Assembly: GCA_018268015.1 (NCBI GenBank)
Contig: JAFDXJ010000050.1
Coordinates: forward strand, 434,001 to 498,000
DNA length: 64,000 bases
Origin: Bacteroidota bacterium
GTDB taxonomy: Bacteria > Bacteroidota > Bacteroidia > Chitinophagales > Chitinophagaceae
Direction: 5' to 3'
Positions 17,717 through 26,322 of this stretch are shown piece by piece. How positions within the stretch are numbered: position 1 is the stretch's first letter; every line of letters begins with the position of its first letter. Under the pieces are notes generated by a model. That model saw only the letters and a program-made list of their open reading frames with translations, did not search any database and had not been told where the DNA came from. Both the position numbers and the translations under genes were made by a program.

Positions 17717-18748
17717 ATCAGTTTACAAAATACACATAGAATCAAACTCATTTTTATCGGCTGGTGGATCAACTGGGCTGTTGTACATACGTTCATTTTA
17801 ATTGGATTTGGCATCCCTGTTTCACAGGCCATTATTGACAGTTTGGTTAGTAATATTTTCCTTGCTGCCGCCTGTTTACTCATTAGCAATAATATGCGGT
17901 ATTACCTTCCAAGCCGGGAAAAATATATTTATATCATTATTATAAGTACTGCGCTTAGTGCAGTGTGGCTTTTATGTATGCGTTTTTTATTATGGCAGAT
18001 TTTTAAATCAGATGAAGGCTATTTACACATGCTCAAGATCTCTTCACCGCTACGTTTCAGTATTGCCTTTTTATTGATCGGCAGTATGGCGATGATGAGT
18101 ATGGCATGGTATTCTGAAAAAGAAAAATCACAGCTTGAGAACCGGAAAAAGGAAGCAGAAAAAATGTTTCGCGAAGCAGAATTACGCACCTTGCGCAATC
18201 AACTACAACCTCATTTTTTATTTAATGCTCTAAATTCAATCAGCGCTTTAATCATTTCCGAGCCTGAAAATGCACGTAGCATGATTCAGCAATTATCTGA
18301 TTTCCTTCGGGGAAGCATGCGTAAAGATGATACACAACTAAATACGTTGAAAGAAGAAATAGACTATTTACAATTATATCTCAATATTGAAAAAGTACGA
18401 TTTGGGCATCGCCTCGAAACAAAGATCATTGTTGAAGATGAAACGCTCCTTTCTTTAAAAATTCCCAATTTACTTCTACAACCGTTAATGGAAAATGCGA
18501 TTAAATTTGGATTATATGATACCCTGGATAAAGTGTGTATTTCACTGCAAGCGGCAATAAAAGGAAATATATTAGAGATCTCTATCACTAATCCTTTTGA
18601 TCCGGAAACGGCATTGCCTCTAAAGGGAACGGGCTTTGGACTTAGCTCTGTAAGAAAAAGACTGGCACTCATATATGGCCGGCATGATTTACTAACTACA
18701 CATATTTCCGATCAAAATTTTACAACCCTCTTATCTCTTCCACAATGA
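17717..18748 (+). CDS. LytS-type sensor histidine kinase (non-canonical start proposed)
   Basis: The conserved frame extends well upstream of the first canonical start (TTG, 17843), through RIKLIFIGWWINWAVVHTFI and a second hydrophobic helix, giving four membrane helices in all, as expected for this family. No ATG, GTG or TTG occurs between the frame's stop at 17702 and 17843; ATC at 17717, 3 nt after the preceding stop, is the best-placed start. The kinase domain is His_kinase type (PF06580): LRNQLQPHFLFNALNSI with the phosphoacceptor His, an N box (LMENAIKFG) and a G box (GTGFGLSSVRKRL). The stop overlaps the regulator's ATG (ATGA). The signal is unknown, probably envelope-related. Confidence 0.88.
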   Translation: MSLQNTHRIKLIFIGWWINWAVVHTFILIGFGIPVSQAIIDSLVSNIFLAAACLLISNNMRYYLPSREKYIYIIIISTALSAVWLLCMRFLLWQIFKSDEGYLHMLKISSPLRFSIAFLLIGSMAMMSMAWYSEKEKSQLENRKKEAEKMFREAELRTLRNQLQPHFLFNALNSISALIISEPENARSMIQQLSDFLRGSMRKDDTQLNTLKEEIDYLQLYLNIEKVRFGHRLETKIIVEDETLLSLKIPNLLLQPLMENAIKFGLYDTLDKVCISLQAAIKGNILEISITNPFDPETALPLKGTGFGLSSVRKRLALIYGRHDLLTTHISDQNFTTLLSLPQ

Positions 18749-19473
18749 TGAAAGTATTAATAATAGATGATGAGCCACTTGCCAGGAATGTGATCAAAGA
18801 ATATTTGAAACCTTATAAAGATTTGGAAGTAGTCGGAGAATGTAATGATGGTTTTGAAGGTATCAAGGCTATCCAGGAATTTCAACCCGACTTAATATTT
18901 CTCGATATTCAGATGCCCAGAATCAATGGCTTTGAAATGCTTGAGTTGGTTGAAAATAAGCCCCGGGTTATTTTTACGACTGCTTATGAAGAGTATGCTA
19001 TTAAGGCTTTTGACTTACATGCCATTGATTATTTACTAAAACCATTTGATAAAAATCGTTTTGATAAAGCCATAGAAAAAACCCGTCAACAACAATCTTC
19101 AGCAGAAAAAGAAACTTTTTTGCAATCCATTCATTTGCCAGCACAAATGCATCGAATCGTTGTAAAAGATGGAAATAAGATCCGCATCATACCCCTTTCA
19201 CAGATTTTTTATATTGAAGCAGCAGATGATTATGTAAAAATTTTTACGCAGAGTGAATCCTTTCTGAAGAAACAAACTATGGCCTATTTCGAAGAAAACC
19301 TGCAGCAAAACCAATTTGCCAGAGTACACCGGTCTTATCTGGTAAACACGCAGACAGTTACCCGCATAGACCCTTATGAAAAAGATGGTCATTTGGTATT
19401 ACTTACGAATGGCAAAAAAATTCCTGTGAGTAAATCCGGATATAAAAAATTAAAAGAGATGCTTGGATTATAA
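18745..19473 (+). CDS. LytTR-family response regulator
   Basis: 242 residues: receiver domain (IIDDEPLARN, phosphorylated Asp54 in IFLDIQMP, TTAYEEYAIKAF, KPF) and a LytTR DNA-binding domain from about 140 (IFYIEAADDYVKIF, FARVHRSYLVN, PVSKSGYKKL). The ATG overlaps the kinase stop by 4 nt, so the two form a cognate pair. The start context reads ATGATG; either can serve. It converges with the TraB/GumN gene, overlapping by 6 nt at the 3' ends. Confidence 0.95.
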   Translation: MMKVLIIDDEPLARNVIKEYLKPYKDLEVVGECNDGFEGIKAIQEFQPDLIFLDIQMPRINGFEMLELVENKPRVIFTTAYEEYAIKAFDLHAIDYLLKPFDKNRFDKAIEKTRQQQSSAEKETFLQSIHLPAQMHRIVVKDGNKIRIIPLSQIFYIEAADDYVKIFTQSESFLKKQTMAYFEENLQQNQFARVHRSYLVNTQTVTRIDPYEKDGHLVLLTNGKKIPVSKSGYKKLKEMLGL

Positions 19474-20460
19474 GGCATCCTTTACATATACTTCTTTTTG
19501 ATTTTGTAAAGGCCTTATTGTATAACCCTGATTTTTCAACAATTGCAACAAACCTTTTTCACCGCCGAGGTGACCTGCCCCTACTGCAATGAGTATTTGT
19601 TTATCTTTTGAAACCTCTGGAAACTTATTCGCCCAGTTTTGATTACGCTGGTAAATCATTTTATCTTGTATTTCCGGTGAATCACCTCCATCATTTTTTA
19701 AAGAATAAGCAAGCAATGAATCAATATCCTGGCTTTTATACAAAGCGATCATTTCTTCTATTTGTTTTGCTCCTTCCTTTACACTATCTACACTTTTCAT
19801 GAGATCGGCAGCTTGCCTGGAATAGGGTATTTGTTCCAGTATGCCTACCTGGAATGCAGCCGTTTCAAGTCCTTTAATTTCTTTTTTATTTTCATGTGCC
19901 ACCTGCATAATAGCCATTTCCATACCGTCCGTTTGTTCACAAGGCAAAATAGCCTGGTACACAAGAGAGCCAATCAGCATGGGTTGCATTTTTTGAAGAA
20001 AACCAAACTCCATTGACATACCATGTTTTTCAAAAAATTCCCGGACTCTTGAATAATCATCAGGAGAAAGTAGGTCTGAAAGAGAGGTATCGCCGGTCAT
20101 CAATCCCATTGTTGCCCCATTATATAATTCCCCCAAATCATCCAAATCTATTTCAAAATAAATTTCATCCACATGTTGAATGATAGAAATTAATGGATCG
20201 CTTAATTGGGCATCTGAAGCGCATAATAAATGCATTGTTCCAAATATATAAGACGGCTTTTGCAATCCATTTCCCGATACTTCCCATAAGAGGCTTTTAT
20301 TATTGGTAGCTGTCATATATTTAGTTTGGCTCTTCCCCTGGCAACTGATGAACCCGGCCAGTGTAAAAAGAGCCATACAGTATGTAAAGGATTTCTTCAA
20401 TTTAAAAGTAAATTTACTTTCTATCAACCGATTAGCTTTCCCTCTAAAGTATTTTGGCAT
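19468..20460 (-). CDS. TraB/GumN family lipoprotein
   Basis: 330 residues with a basic N-terminus, a hydrophobic helix and a lipobox-like LAGFISC, so probably a lipoprotein. The mature part starts GLQKPSYIFGTMHLLC, the GTMHL motif typical of TraB/GumN proteins, and ends with VGAGHLGGEKGLLQLLKNQG, the conserved GxxHL..GLL block. TraB-domain proteins belong to a proposed metalloprotease superfamily (the EreA/Tiki relatives), but the function of the bacterial lipoprotein branch is not settled. An internal Met29 before the hydrophobic core is an alternative start. Confidence 0.88.
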   Translation of the reverse strand: MPKYFRGKANRLIESKFTFKLKKSFTYCMALFTLAGFISCQGKSQTKYMTATNNKSLLWEVSGNGLQKPSYIFGTMHLLCASDAQLSDPLISIIQHVDEIYFEIDLDDLGELYNGATMGLMTGDTSLSDLLSPDDYSRVREFFEKHGMSMEFGFLQKMQPMLIGSLVYQAILPCEQTDGMEMAIMQVAHENKKEIKGLETAAFQVGILEQIPYSRQAADLMKSVDSVKEGAKQIEEMIALYKSQDIDSLLAYSLKNDGGDSPEIQDKMIYQRNQNWANKFPEVSKDKQILIAVGAGHLGGEKGLLQLLKNQGYTIRPLQNQKEVYVKDAL

Positions 20461-20503
20461 GATTTTTACAATTCAATATTAGTTTTTTAAGGGTTTAGGG
20501 TTG

Positions 20504-20534
20504 AAAAAAGGGGCGTAGATTCTTCTTCTGCCCC
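20504..20534 (-). terminator. Rho-independent terminator after the UbiD gene
   Basis: On the minus strand a GGGGC / GCCCC stem (20530-20534 with 20510-20514) and 15-nt loop is followed by six T residues. It sits 4 nt after the stop of the UbiD-family gene. The flanking A/T on the other strand means it may also work weakly in the opposite direction. Confidence 0.8.
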
Positions 20535-20538
20535 ATTT

Positions 20539-22377
20539 TTATTTCAATCCATACAGGCTTCCACTTTTTAAAAATAAACGATCTACTTTTTTTTCAACTT
20601 CGGGGTCTTTTATAAGAGGTGGTGCATATCCGGGTTTCATCCTGGCATCAATAATCAAAGGTCCCATACAACCCCAATGTTTATTTTCAATAAATTGACC
20701 AACTCCAAAAATGTCCTGAGCCGGGTCGCTTCTCGTAAATGTGACCCATAAAAAATTATTCAGGCATTGATTGATGAAATGCGTATCATCACATAAAACA
20801 ATCAAAGGAAAGCCCATTAATTCATCCTTACAGGACTCTAATTGTTGGATTAAAGTGTTCAATTCCTTCCTGGCAATTTCTTTATTTATATAAGCATTTC
20901 CCTGTAAAGCAAGGGCACCCGGAAAGATGCAAACCGGTTTATTAAAATTTTGAACAACATCCAAACTTGCAGGGATATTTGCAGATAATTCTCTTTCTGT
21001 TTCACCATAAGCAGCAAATACGATTTTACTCCCTTCGTTTAATGCATTCCCTGAATAATCCAGAGTATCAATTGATGTCTGGGTATAAAAATGCAGATCG
21101 CGCTTAAAGTCAATCCGGGAAAGTATATATTGAAAAAATTCAGGGATTCTTTTTGTACTAATACTATTTTTATCCCCTGCTGTTATCCATACATATTTTG
21201 CTAGGCTTAATTGCGAACTCCCTAAAATATGATTTGCAATAGTCAATAATTCTGCAGGTCTTTTTGTATCTGCATAAGGTGTATAACGCTCACTGCCAAT
21301 AGCCAACAATAATGGATGTACACCAGCGGCATCCACTGCATGTAATTCTTTTAATCCCGGTATTTCTTCCTGAAGCACATCACCGGTAAGCTCATGAATT
21401 AAAGCGCCAAAGGCGGTATCTTCCTGTGGTGGGCGACCTACAACCGTAAATGGCCAGATCGCATTTTTTCTGGCATACACTTTTTTAATCTTCAATAAGG
21501 GGAAATCATGCATCATGCTATAATAACCAAGATGGTCACCAAAAGGCCCTTCCGGCTTTACTTCACCGGGCATCACCTCACCGGTAATTACAAAATCGGC
21601 ATCATGACTAATACAATAGCCATCCTGATAACTATATCTAAAACGTCTTCCCCCAAGTATTCCCGCAAAAGTTAATTCGCTCATATTCTCCGGCAAAGGC
21701 ATGATGGCTGCTAATGTATGTGCAGGTGGCCCACCGACGAATACACTCACCCGTAATGGTTTATTTTCTTGTTGGGCAATAGTCTGGTGAATTCCTATAC
21801 CACGATGTAACTGGTAATGCAATCCGGCTTCCCGGTTTGGAATATAATCATTCTCGTTTAGCTGAATTCGATACATGCCAAGATTGCTATGTTTAATGCC
21901 CGGCATTAAGAGATTTTCCGTATAAACTTGTGGGAGTGTGATAAAGGCACCTCCATCATTAGGCCAGTGTTTAATATGTGGCAATTCATCTAATGAAATT
22001 TGATCAAAGAATGAATGAAGAGAATTATTTTTCTTCAATGGCAAAGCATTCAATGCCTTGAATGCAGTTGCAATGGAAATGCCTCCTTTTTTAAAAATCA
22101 ATGAGGGATCTTTTTTTAGTGCAATAATTTTTTTAAGGTGAGAGAATGTTTTCCCAAAAATCAGTCTGCTCCTGTCCAGTGTACCAAAGATATTTGAAGC
22201 CGCCCTGAATTTGTTACCTTTTATATTTTCAAATAAAATTGCCGGCCCATTCAGTTCATTCACGCGCAGGTGAATTGCAGCCATTTCCAGACAAGGGTCC
22301 ACCTCCTCCCTTATACGTATAAGTTGATTATTTTTTTCCAGGTGTAACAAACATTCTTCTAAAGAAGTATAACTCAT
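20539..22377 (-). CDS. UbiD family decarboxylase
   Basis: 612 residues, the length of prenylated-FMN-dependent (de)carboxylases. Family landmarks are the N-terminal helix pair, IHQTIAQQENKPLRVSVFVG, the central DFVITGEVMPGEVKPEGPFG with the metal/prFMN glutamates, HLGYYSMMHDFPLLKIK, VGRPPQEDTAFG, and the C-terminal RSDPAQDIFG. In Bacteroidota such genes are commonly taken as menaquinone-pathway decarboxylases; the substrate is not proved here. No UbiX prenyltransferase gene lies nearby. Confidence 0.92.
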   Translation of the reverse strand: MSYTSLEECLLHLEKNNQLIRIREEVDPCLEMAAIHLRVNELNGPAILFENIKGNKFRAASNIFGTLDRSRLIFGKTFSHLKKIIALKKDPSLIFKKGGISIATAFKALNALPLKKNNSLHSFFDQISLDELPHIKHWPNDGGAFITLPQVYTENLLMPGIKHSNLGMYRIQLNENDYIPNREAGLHYQLHRGIGIHQTIAQQENKPLRVSVFVGGPPAHTLAAIMPLPENMSELTFAGILGGRRFRYSYQDGYCISHDADFVITGEVMPGEVKPEGPFGDHLGYYSMMHDFPLLKIKKVYARKNAIWPFTVVGRPPQEDTAFGALIHELTGDVLQEEIPGLKELHAVDAAGVHPLLLAIGSERYTPYADTKRPAELLTIANHILGSSQLSLAKYVWITAGDKNSISTKRIPEFFQYILSRIDFKRDLHFYTQTSIDTLDYSGNALNEGSKIVFAAYGETERELSANIPASLDVVQNFNKPVCIFPGALALQGNAYINKEIARKELNTLIQQLESCKDELMGFPLIVLCDDTHFINQCLNNFLWVTFTRSDPAQDIFGVGQFIENKHWGCMGPLIIDARMKPGYAPPLIKDPEVEKKVDRLFLKSGSLYGLK

Positions 22378-22419
22378 TCAATAGTAACATTAATGTTGAT
22401 TCCTCAAAAATACAAGAGT

Positions 22420-23289
22420 TTACAGAACTTTATCGGGGCAACTCACTTTTGATTTACGACTTTTGACCACACCGTTCTTAAACAGATGATTCCCCTGAGG
22501 TAATGTAAAGGAGAGTTTAAAAAGCACAAAATAATAGGTATCATTTCGGGTCGCGTTCCCCCTGTTTCCATCTGTTGGCCATCTTGCGGTGGGGTCCAGC
22601 TCATTTTTTCGAAAAGAATATTTTACAGCCAATGGGCCACGTGCTTTAAGTAAGAGCAGTGAATCAGGATAAGACATACTTACATCATCAAGATAATCCG
22701 TAAATAGTTTTCTAAAACTTACTTCAGCACTTAACGTTACATGATTATTGATACGATACCTGATTCCGCCTCCAAAAGGAATATTAAATTGATTTAGGCT
22801 GTACTTCTTGCGATCAGGATATTGCGGAAGACCCTGTCCTTCTGTGCCTAATGGTTGAAGAAATACTTTACCTCCAACAGAATCAAACGTGTAAGGATTG
22901 AAATGATAAACACCAATACCCGCATAAATAAAGGGATTGATGAGGGGTGGTACATCGGTTGAAAATAAATGATATTCAAGTAAGAGATTCCCCTCGACTA
23001 ATTCTGATGTAAAATTGAGGTTTCGTGCTACCAGTTGAGGTTTAATAGCCTTTTTATCATCCCCTTTCAGTTTACCATAAAGAATATTACCATTAATGCC
23101 AATGTGGCTATTTATCTGATAACCCATCCCTACAGTAAATGCAGGTAAAAAAGTATTGGGCTTAATTTTTTGTAATTGCAAATCTCCATTATATGCGACA
23201 ACACCCAAGCCGGCATCCACATGAAATGACTGAGAAAAAGAATTCAGCCGGAAAAAGAAAAAAAAGATAATAACAAAAATTTGTTTCAT
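22420..23289 (-). CDS. DUF6089-like outer-membrane beta-barrel protein
   Basis: 289 residues with a signal peptide (IFVIIFFFFFRLNSFSQS). The mature N-terminus FHVDAGLGVVAYNGDLQ and the alternating beta pattern (HIGINGNILYGKLKGDD, YAGIGVYHFNPYTF, IPFGGGIRYRINNHVTLSAE) are typical of small Bacteroidota outer-membrane barrels with a DUF6089-type N-terminus. The function is unknown; no enzymatic motif. A good -7 box and a 12-bp palindrome lie upstream. Confidence 0.85.
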   Translation of the reverse strand: MKQIFVIIFFFFFRLNSFSQSFHVDAGLGVVAYNGDLQLQKIKPNTFLPAFTVGMGYQINSHIGINGNILYGKLKGDDKKAIKPQLVARNLNFTSELVEGNLLLEYHLFSTDVPPLINPFIYAGIGVYHFNPYTFDSVGGKVFLQPLGTEGQGLPQYPDRKKYSLNQFNIPFGGGIRYRINNHVTLSAEVSFRKLFTDYLDDVSMSYPDSLLLLKARGPLAVKYSFRKNELDPTARWPTDGNRGNATRNDTYYFVLFKLSFTLPQGNHLFKNGVVKSRKSKVSCPDKVL

Positions 23290-23341
23290 AGGACATGAAA
23301 TGTTTCTCTATCGTTTTCTATTTATGCTAATTCTATTTTAA

Positions 23342-23349
23342 CAAACGTA
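23342..23349 (-). promoter_or_regulatory. -7 promoter element for the DUF6089-like gene
   Basis: On the minus strand TACGTTTG matches TAnnTTTG exactly and would give a leader of about 47 nt. A perfect 12-bp palindrome CTTCAATTGAAG (23377-23388) lies about 28 nt upstream of it, a plausible operator, and another ATTGAAG half-site lies at 23351-23357. Confidence 0.45.
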
Positions 23350-23430
23350 TATTGAAGATAAATATTCTTTTCTGTTCTTCAATTGAAGTAAAATATTTTT
23401 TTATAAAAAAGGATTTATTTTAAGAAAGGA

Positions 23431-23880
23431 TTACTTGCTGTCGAGCTTTACATTTACAGCATTGGCACCTTTAGGGCCAAACTCGATTTCAAAAATAACA
23501 TGACTATTTTCTTCAACCGGGTCAATTAGGCTTTTGATATGTACAAAAATACTTTCTCCTGATTCTTTATCCCGAATAAACCCAAATCCTTTATTTTCAT
23601 TAAAAAATGAAATCGTACCTTTTCGGATCAAATCTGTTGGATCCAATTCTTTTTGTTTAGGTACACCCACATGAATATCTTCAACATTAATTTGAATTTT
23701 CTTTCTTGGGTCCGGAGGTGTTTCTGAAAAATTTCCATTCTCATCAATATAAACAAGCATTTCATCCAGTGTTTTACCTGATTGATGGTTTATTTTACGT
23801 TCTTGTTTTCTTTCCAGTTTCTCTTTCCGGTTTTGCTTTTTTTTCTTTTCGCGTTCTTTTTTATTCCATGTTTCAGACAT
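23431..23880 (-). CDS. Cold-shock domain RNA-binding protein
   Basis: 149 residues. The first 35 are highly basic (repeated KKxK/RKEK, likely a nonspecific RNA-binding arm), and a linker covers 36-85. A C-terminal cold-shock OB-fold follows at about 86-148 with RNP1 KGFGFI and RNP2 IFVHI. Probably an RNA chaperone. A TACCTTCG box (one mismatch) near 23968-23975 would give an 88-nt leader, in keeping with the long leaders of cold-shock mRNAs. Confidence 0.92.
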   Translation of the reverse strand: MSETWNKKEREKKKKQNRKEKLERKQERKINHQSGKTLDEMLVYIDENGNFSETPPDPRKKIQINVEDIHVGVPKQKELDPTDLIRKGTISFFNENKGFGFIRDKESGESIFVHIKSLIDPVEENSHVIFEIEFGPKGANAVNVKLDSK

Positions 23881-23999
23881 ATCATTATTTCCTTTATAGT
23901 TAAATAAATTTCAGGGAAATGAAATAATTCGTAGAGAGAAGGATAAACTTATTACTATGAATTAGAGCGAAGGTAAGTTTTTAAGATAAAACTTCAAAG

Positions 24000-24914
24000 C
24001 TAAAAGGCAAACTTGTCTTTAAAGCGAAGTAATTCATCTTTAAAATCAGTCTCAGATATATGAATATGGGAGAAAATTGCCGAAGTTTTTTTCACTTCCA
24101 ATTGAAATCCGGTATAGTTTTGATTAATAAAAAACGACTCCATTCCGGGGAATATTTCATTCATTGTTTCTACAATTTGAAGCACCTGCATATTTTTATC
24201 AACCAGGTTATAAGTACCGGATGGTATTTCATTTTGTAAAATTTGTACTAAAGCATCCCGTGTTTTTTCTATAGAGATGAAGGGCCTTGATTGATTGCCT
24301 GTACCATTAATTGTAATACGCCCTGCAAAATGTGCATCAAAAACAAATTTATTGATTATCGCATCAAAGCGCATACTCTTACTAAATCCATATACATTTC
24401 CCAATCTTAATATTATCGTATTCATTTTGTCCATTAACCGAAGCACATGCTTTTCTGCTTTCCATTTGGAGATGGAATAATAACTATCCGGTGATGGGGT
24501 AGATTTTTCATCTGCGGCAGATTGAGTATGACCATAAACGGCTGCGGTGCTCAGAAAAATAAATTTTGTAACACGACTCTCCTCCAGTGCATAAGTTAAT
24601 TCTGCTGTGCCCCAATGATTCACCTGTTCATAGATATGTGCATCTATATTCGCAAAAGGTGTGGTGACCTTTGCTGCTAAATGATATACAATATCTATAC
24701 CTTGTAAGGCATTTCTCAATTTTCTTGAATCAAGGATATCGCCATGTATAAATGAAATTTTATGGCTATTATGGTTTGCACCAATGAATAAATTATAATT
24801 GGCCCGACTTAAGTTGTCAAATACAATTATTTTATTAACATTGGGTAATGTGGAAAGTGCTGAAATCAATTCTGTTCCTATATATCCTGCACCACCCGTA
24901 ATAAGGACATTCAT
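24000..24914 (-). CDS. NAD-dependent epimerase/dehydratase (extended SDR)
   Basis: 304 residues. The N-terminal Rossmann motif is ITGGAGYIGTEL (GxxGxxG). The catalytic triad is consistent with FLSTAAVYG and YYSISKWKAEK (YxxxK). RLGNVYG and a C-terminal substrate lobe follow. Most similar in layout to UDP-glucose 4-epimerase-like enzymes, but the substrate is unassigned. Monocistronic or paired with the reductase gene 18 nt upstream on the same strand. Confidence 0.9.
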   Translation of the reverse strand: MNVLITGGAGYIGTELISALSTLPNVNKIIVFDNLSRANYNLFIGANHNSHKISFIHGDILDSRKLRNALQGIDIVYHLAAKVTTPFANIDAHIYEQVNHWGTAELTYALEESRVTKFIFLSTAAVYGHTQSAADEKSTPSPDSYYSISKWKAEKHVLRLMDKMNTIILRLGNVYGFSKSMRFDAIINKFVFDAHFAGRITINGTGNQSRPFISIEKTRDALVQILQNEIPSGTYNLVDKNMQVLQIVETMNEIFPGMESFFINQNYTGFQLEVKKTSAIFSHIHISETDFKDELLRFKDKFAF

Positions 24915-24932
24915 GGCGAAATTTTGTGCATG

Positions 24933-25601
24933 TTAAGAATTTTCTTTTTTATCAACGAGATCCGTATTCAAACCACATTCGGTTTTTTTTAAACCATACC
25001 ATCTTCCATTTCTTTCATCCAGATCTAAATTCCATTTTCGCGTACATGGTTCACATCCTATGCTATAATAACCTTCATGCTCCAATGGATGATGTGGAAT
25101 TTGATGATGTCTTAAATAATCATAAATCATTTTACCTGTCCAGTCAAGCATTGGATGAAAGCGAACAGTATTCCATTTTGAATTTTCTTCTACCCGTAAT
25201 TGCTTTCTGAAAGCGCCCTGATCAGCACGCACTCCATTGATCCAAATATCATGAACAGCCAGGATTGGTTCTAATGGTACCACTTTATTCAGGTGGCAAC
25301 AAAGATCCGGATCACTGGCATAGAGCAGTTTCCCTTGTGCATCTTTCTGGTGAATTTTTGCCGTAGCAGAATAAATATTGACCAGGTTCAATCCAAACAT
25401 ATTGGTTATCTGGTCCCTGTAAGTCAGTGTTTCGGGAAAATGATATCCTGTATGAATAAAATATACGGGTATTGTATTATCAATTTTACTGAGCAAATGA
25501 AGCAACACAATACTATGGGTCTGAAAAGAAGATGTAGTAAACATTTTCTTTCCCTTCTTCCGGTATTCAATGATTTTATCCTCGATCTCCTTTTCTGTCA
25601 T
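24933..25601 (-). CDS. cysH: Assimilatory APS/PAPS reductase
   Basis: 222 residues. It reduces activated sulfate (APS or PAPS) to sulfite with thioredoxin. The PP-loop-like N-terminus has TTSSFQTHSIVLLHL. Cys residues in the pattern CC (DLCCHLNKVVPL) and CxxC (GCEPCTRKW) are the [4Fe-4S] ligands that mark the APS-type enzymes, and the catalytic Cys sits in ECGLN near the C-terminus, where ECGLH is usual. No other sulfate-assimilation gene is adjacent. Confidence 0.9.
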   Translation of the reverse strand: MTEKEIEDKIIEYRKKGKKMFTTSSFQTHSIVLLHLLSKIDNTIPVYFIHTGYHFPETLTYRDQITNMFGLNLVNIYSATAKIHQKDAQGKLLYASDPDLCCHLNKVVPLEPILAVHDIWINGVRADQGAFRKQLRVEENSKWNTVRFHPMLDWTGKMIYDYLRHHQIPHHPLEHEGYYSIGCEPCTRKWNLDLDERNGRWYGLKKTECGLNTDLVDKKENS

Positions 25602-25639
25602 AAAACACCTGTTAAATATTGATCAACAACAACCTTTAT

Positions 25640-26191
25640 TTAAGGCTTCTCTGCTGTTTTATCTTCTGCAAGCACTACTTCATCCGGTTCATTTCTTAAA
25701 TCCCGGTCAAAGGCATACAATGATTCACCACTTGCTTTTTCCCCTCCTGCAATTTTTAATTTATCCAATTGATTCAGCACCATTGTTTCTTCTTCAATTT
25801 GTTCTTTCACAAACCACTGTAGGAAGTGCCATGTAGCCCAATCACTTTCTTCAAAGCTCATTTTTACGATTGCATGTATGGCTTCTGTATTATCCACCTC
25901 ATGCTGAAATACTTTTTCAAAACAATCCTGAATACTTTTGGGGTGGGCAGGTGGTGCCGGAATTGCCGATATTGCTGCTTTTGCACCCCGTTGCAAAATA
26001 TACTCCAGAAACTTCATCATATGGTTTCGCTCTTCATGAGCATGACGAAATAAAAAATTAGCCACGCCATCATACCCTTCGGATGCAGCCCAGGAAGCAT
26101 AAGATAAATAAATTTGGGCAGCATGCCCTTCTTTTGTCATTTGATCATTCAATGCTTGACATATTGTAAGACTCAACCTGTTCTTTTTCAT
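25640..26191 (-). CDS. ftnA: Ferritin
   Basis: 183 residues forming the four-helix ferritin fold; it stores iron as a ferric mineral in 24-mers. Ferroxidase-centre residues are visible: KEGHAAQIYLSYASWA, HAHEERNHMMKF (ExxH) and VKEQIEEETMV. A 20-residue acidic C-terminal tail after the fold is an extension common in this phylum. An inverted repeat overlaps the promoter (separate entry), which may bind an iron-responsive regulator. Confidence 0.95.
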   Translation of the reverse strand: MKKNRLSLTICQALNDQMTKEGHAAQIYLSYASWAASEGYDGVANFLFRHAHEERNHMMKFLEYILQRGAKAAISAIPAPPAHPKSIQDCFEKVFQHEVDNTEAIHAIVKMSFEESDWATWHFLQWFVKEQIEEETMVLNQLDKLKIAGGEKASGESLYAFDRDLRNEPDEVVLAEDKTAEKP

Positions 26192-26225
26192 ATTATTAAA
26201 TTTAAACTGATGAAATAATTTTGCT

Positions 26226-26243
26226 CTTCAAAATTACTTGAAG
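26226..26243 (-). promoter_or_regulatory. Ferritin promoter with overlapping inverted repeat
   Basis: The minus-strand -7 box TAATTTTG (26229-26236) is an exact TAnnTTTG match and gives a leader of about 32 nt. It lies inside a perfect 6-bp inverted repeat CTTCAA-N6-TTGAAG. A dimeric regulator bound there would block the -7 box, so a repressor is plausible. The identity of the regulator is not known. Confidence 0.45.
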
Positions 26244-26322
26244 CATGTTATAAATAAAAACTGTCAAATAAAATATATCATTTCATTAAACTTTCCTTGA
26301 TCCATAATTTATGTACAGCGGA

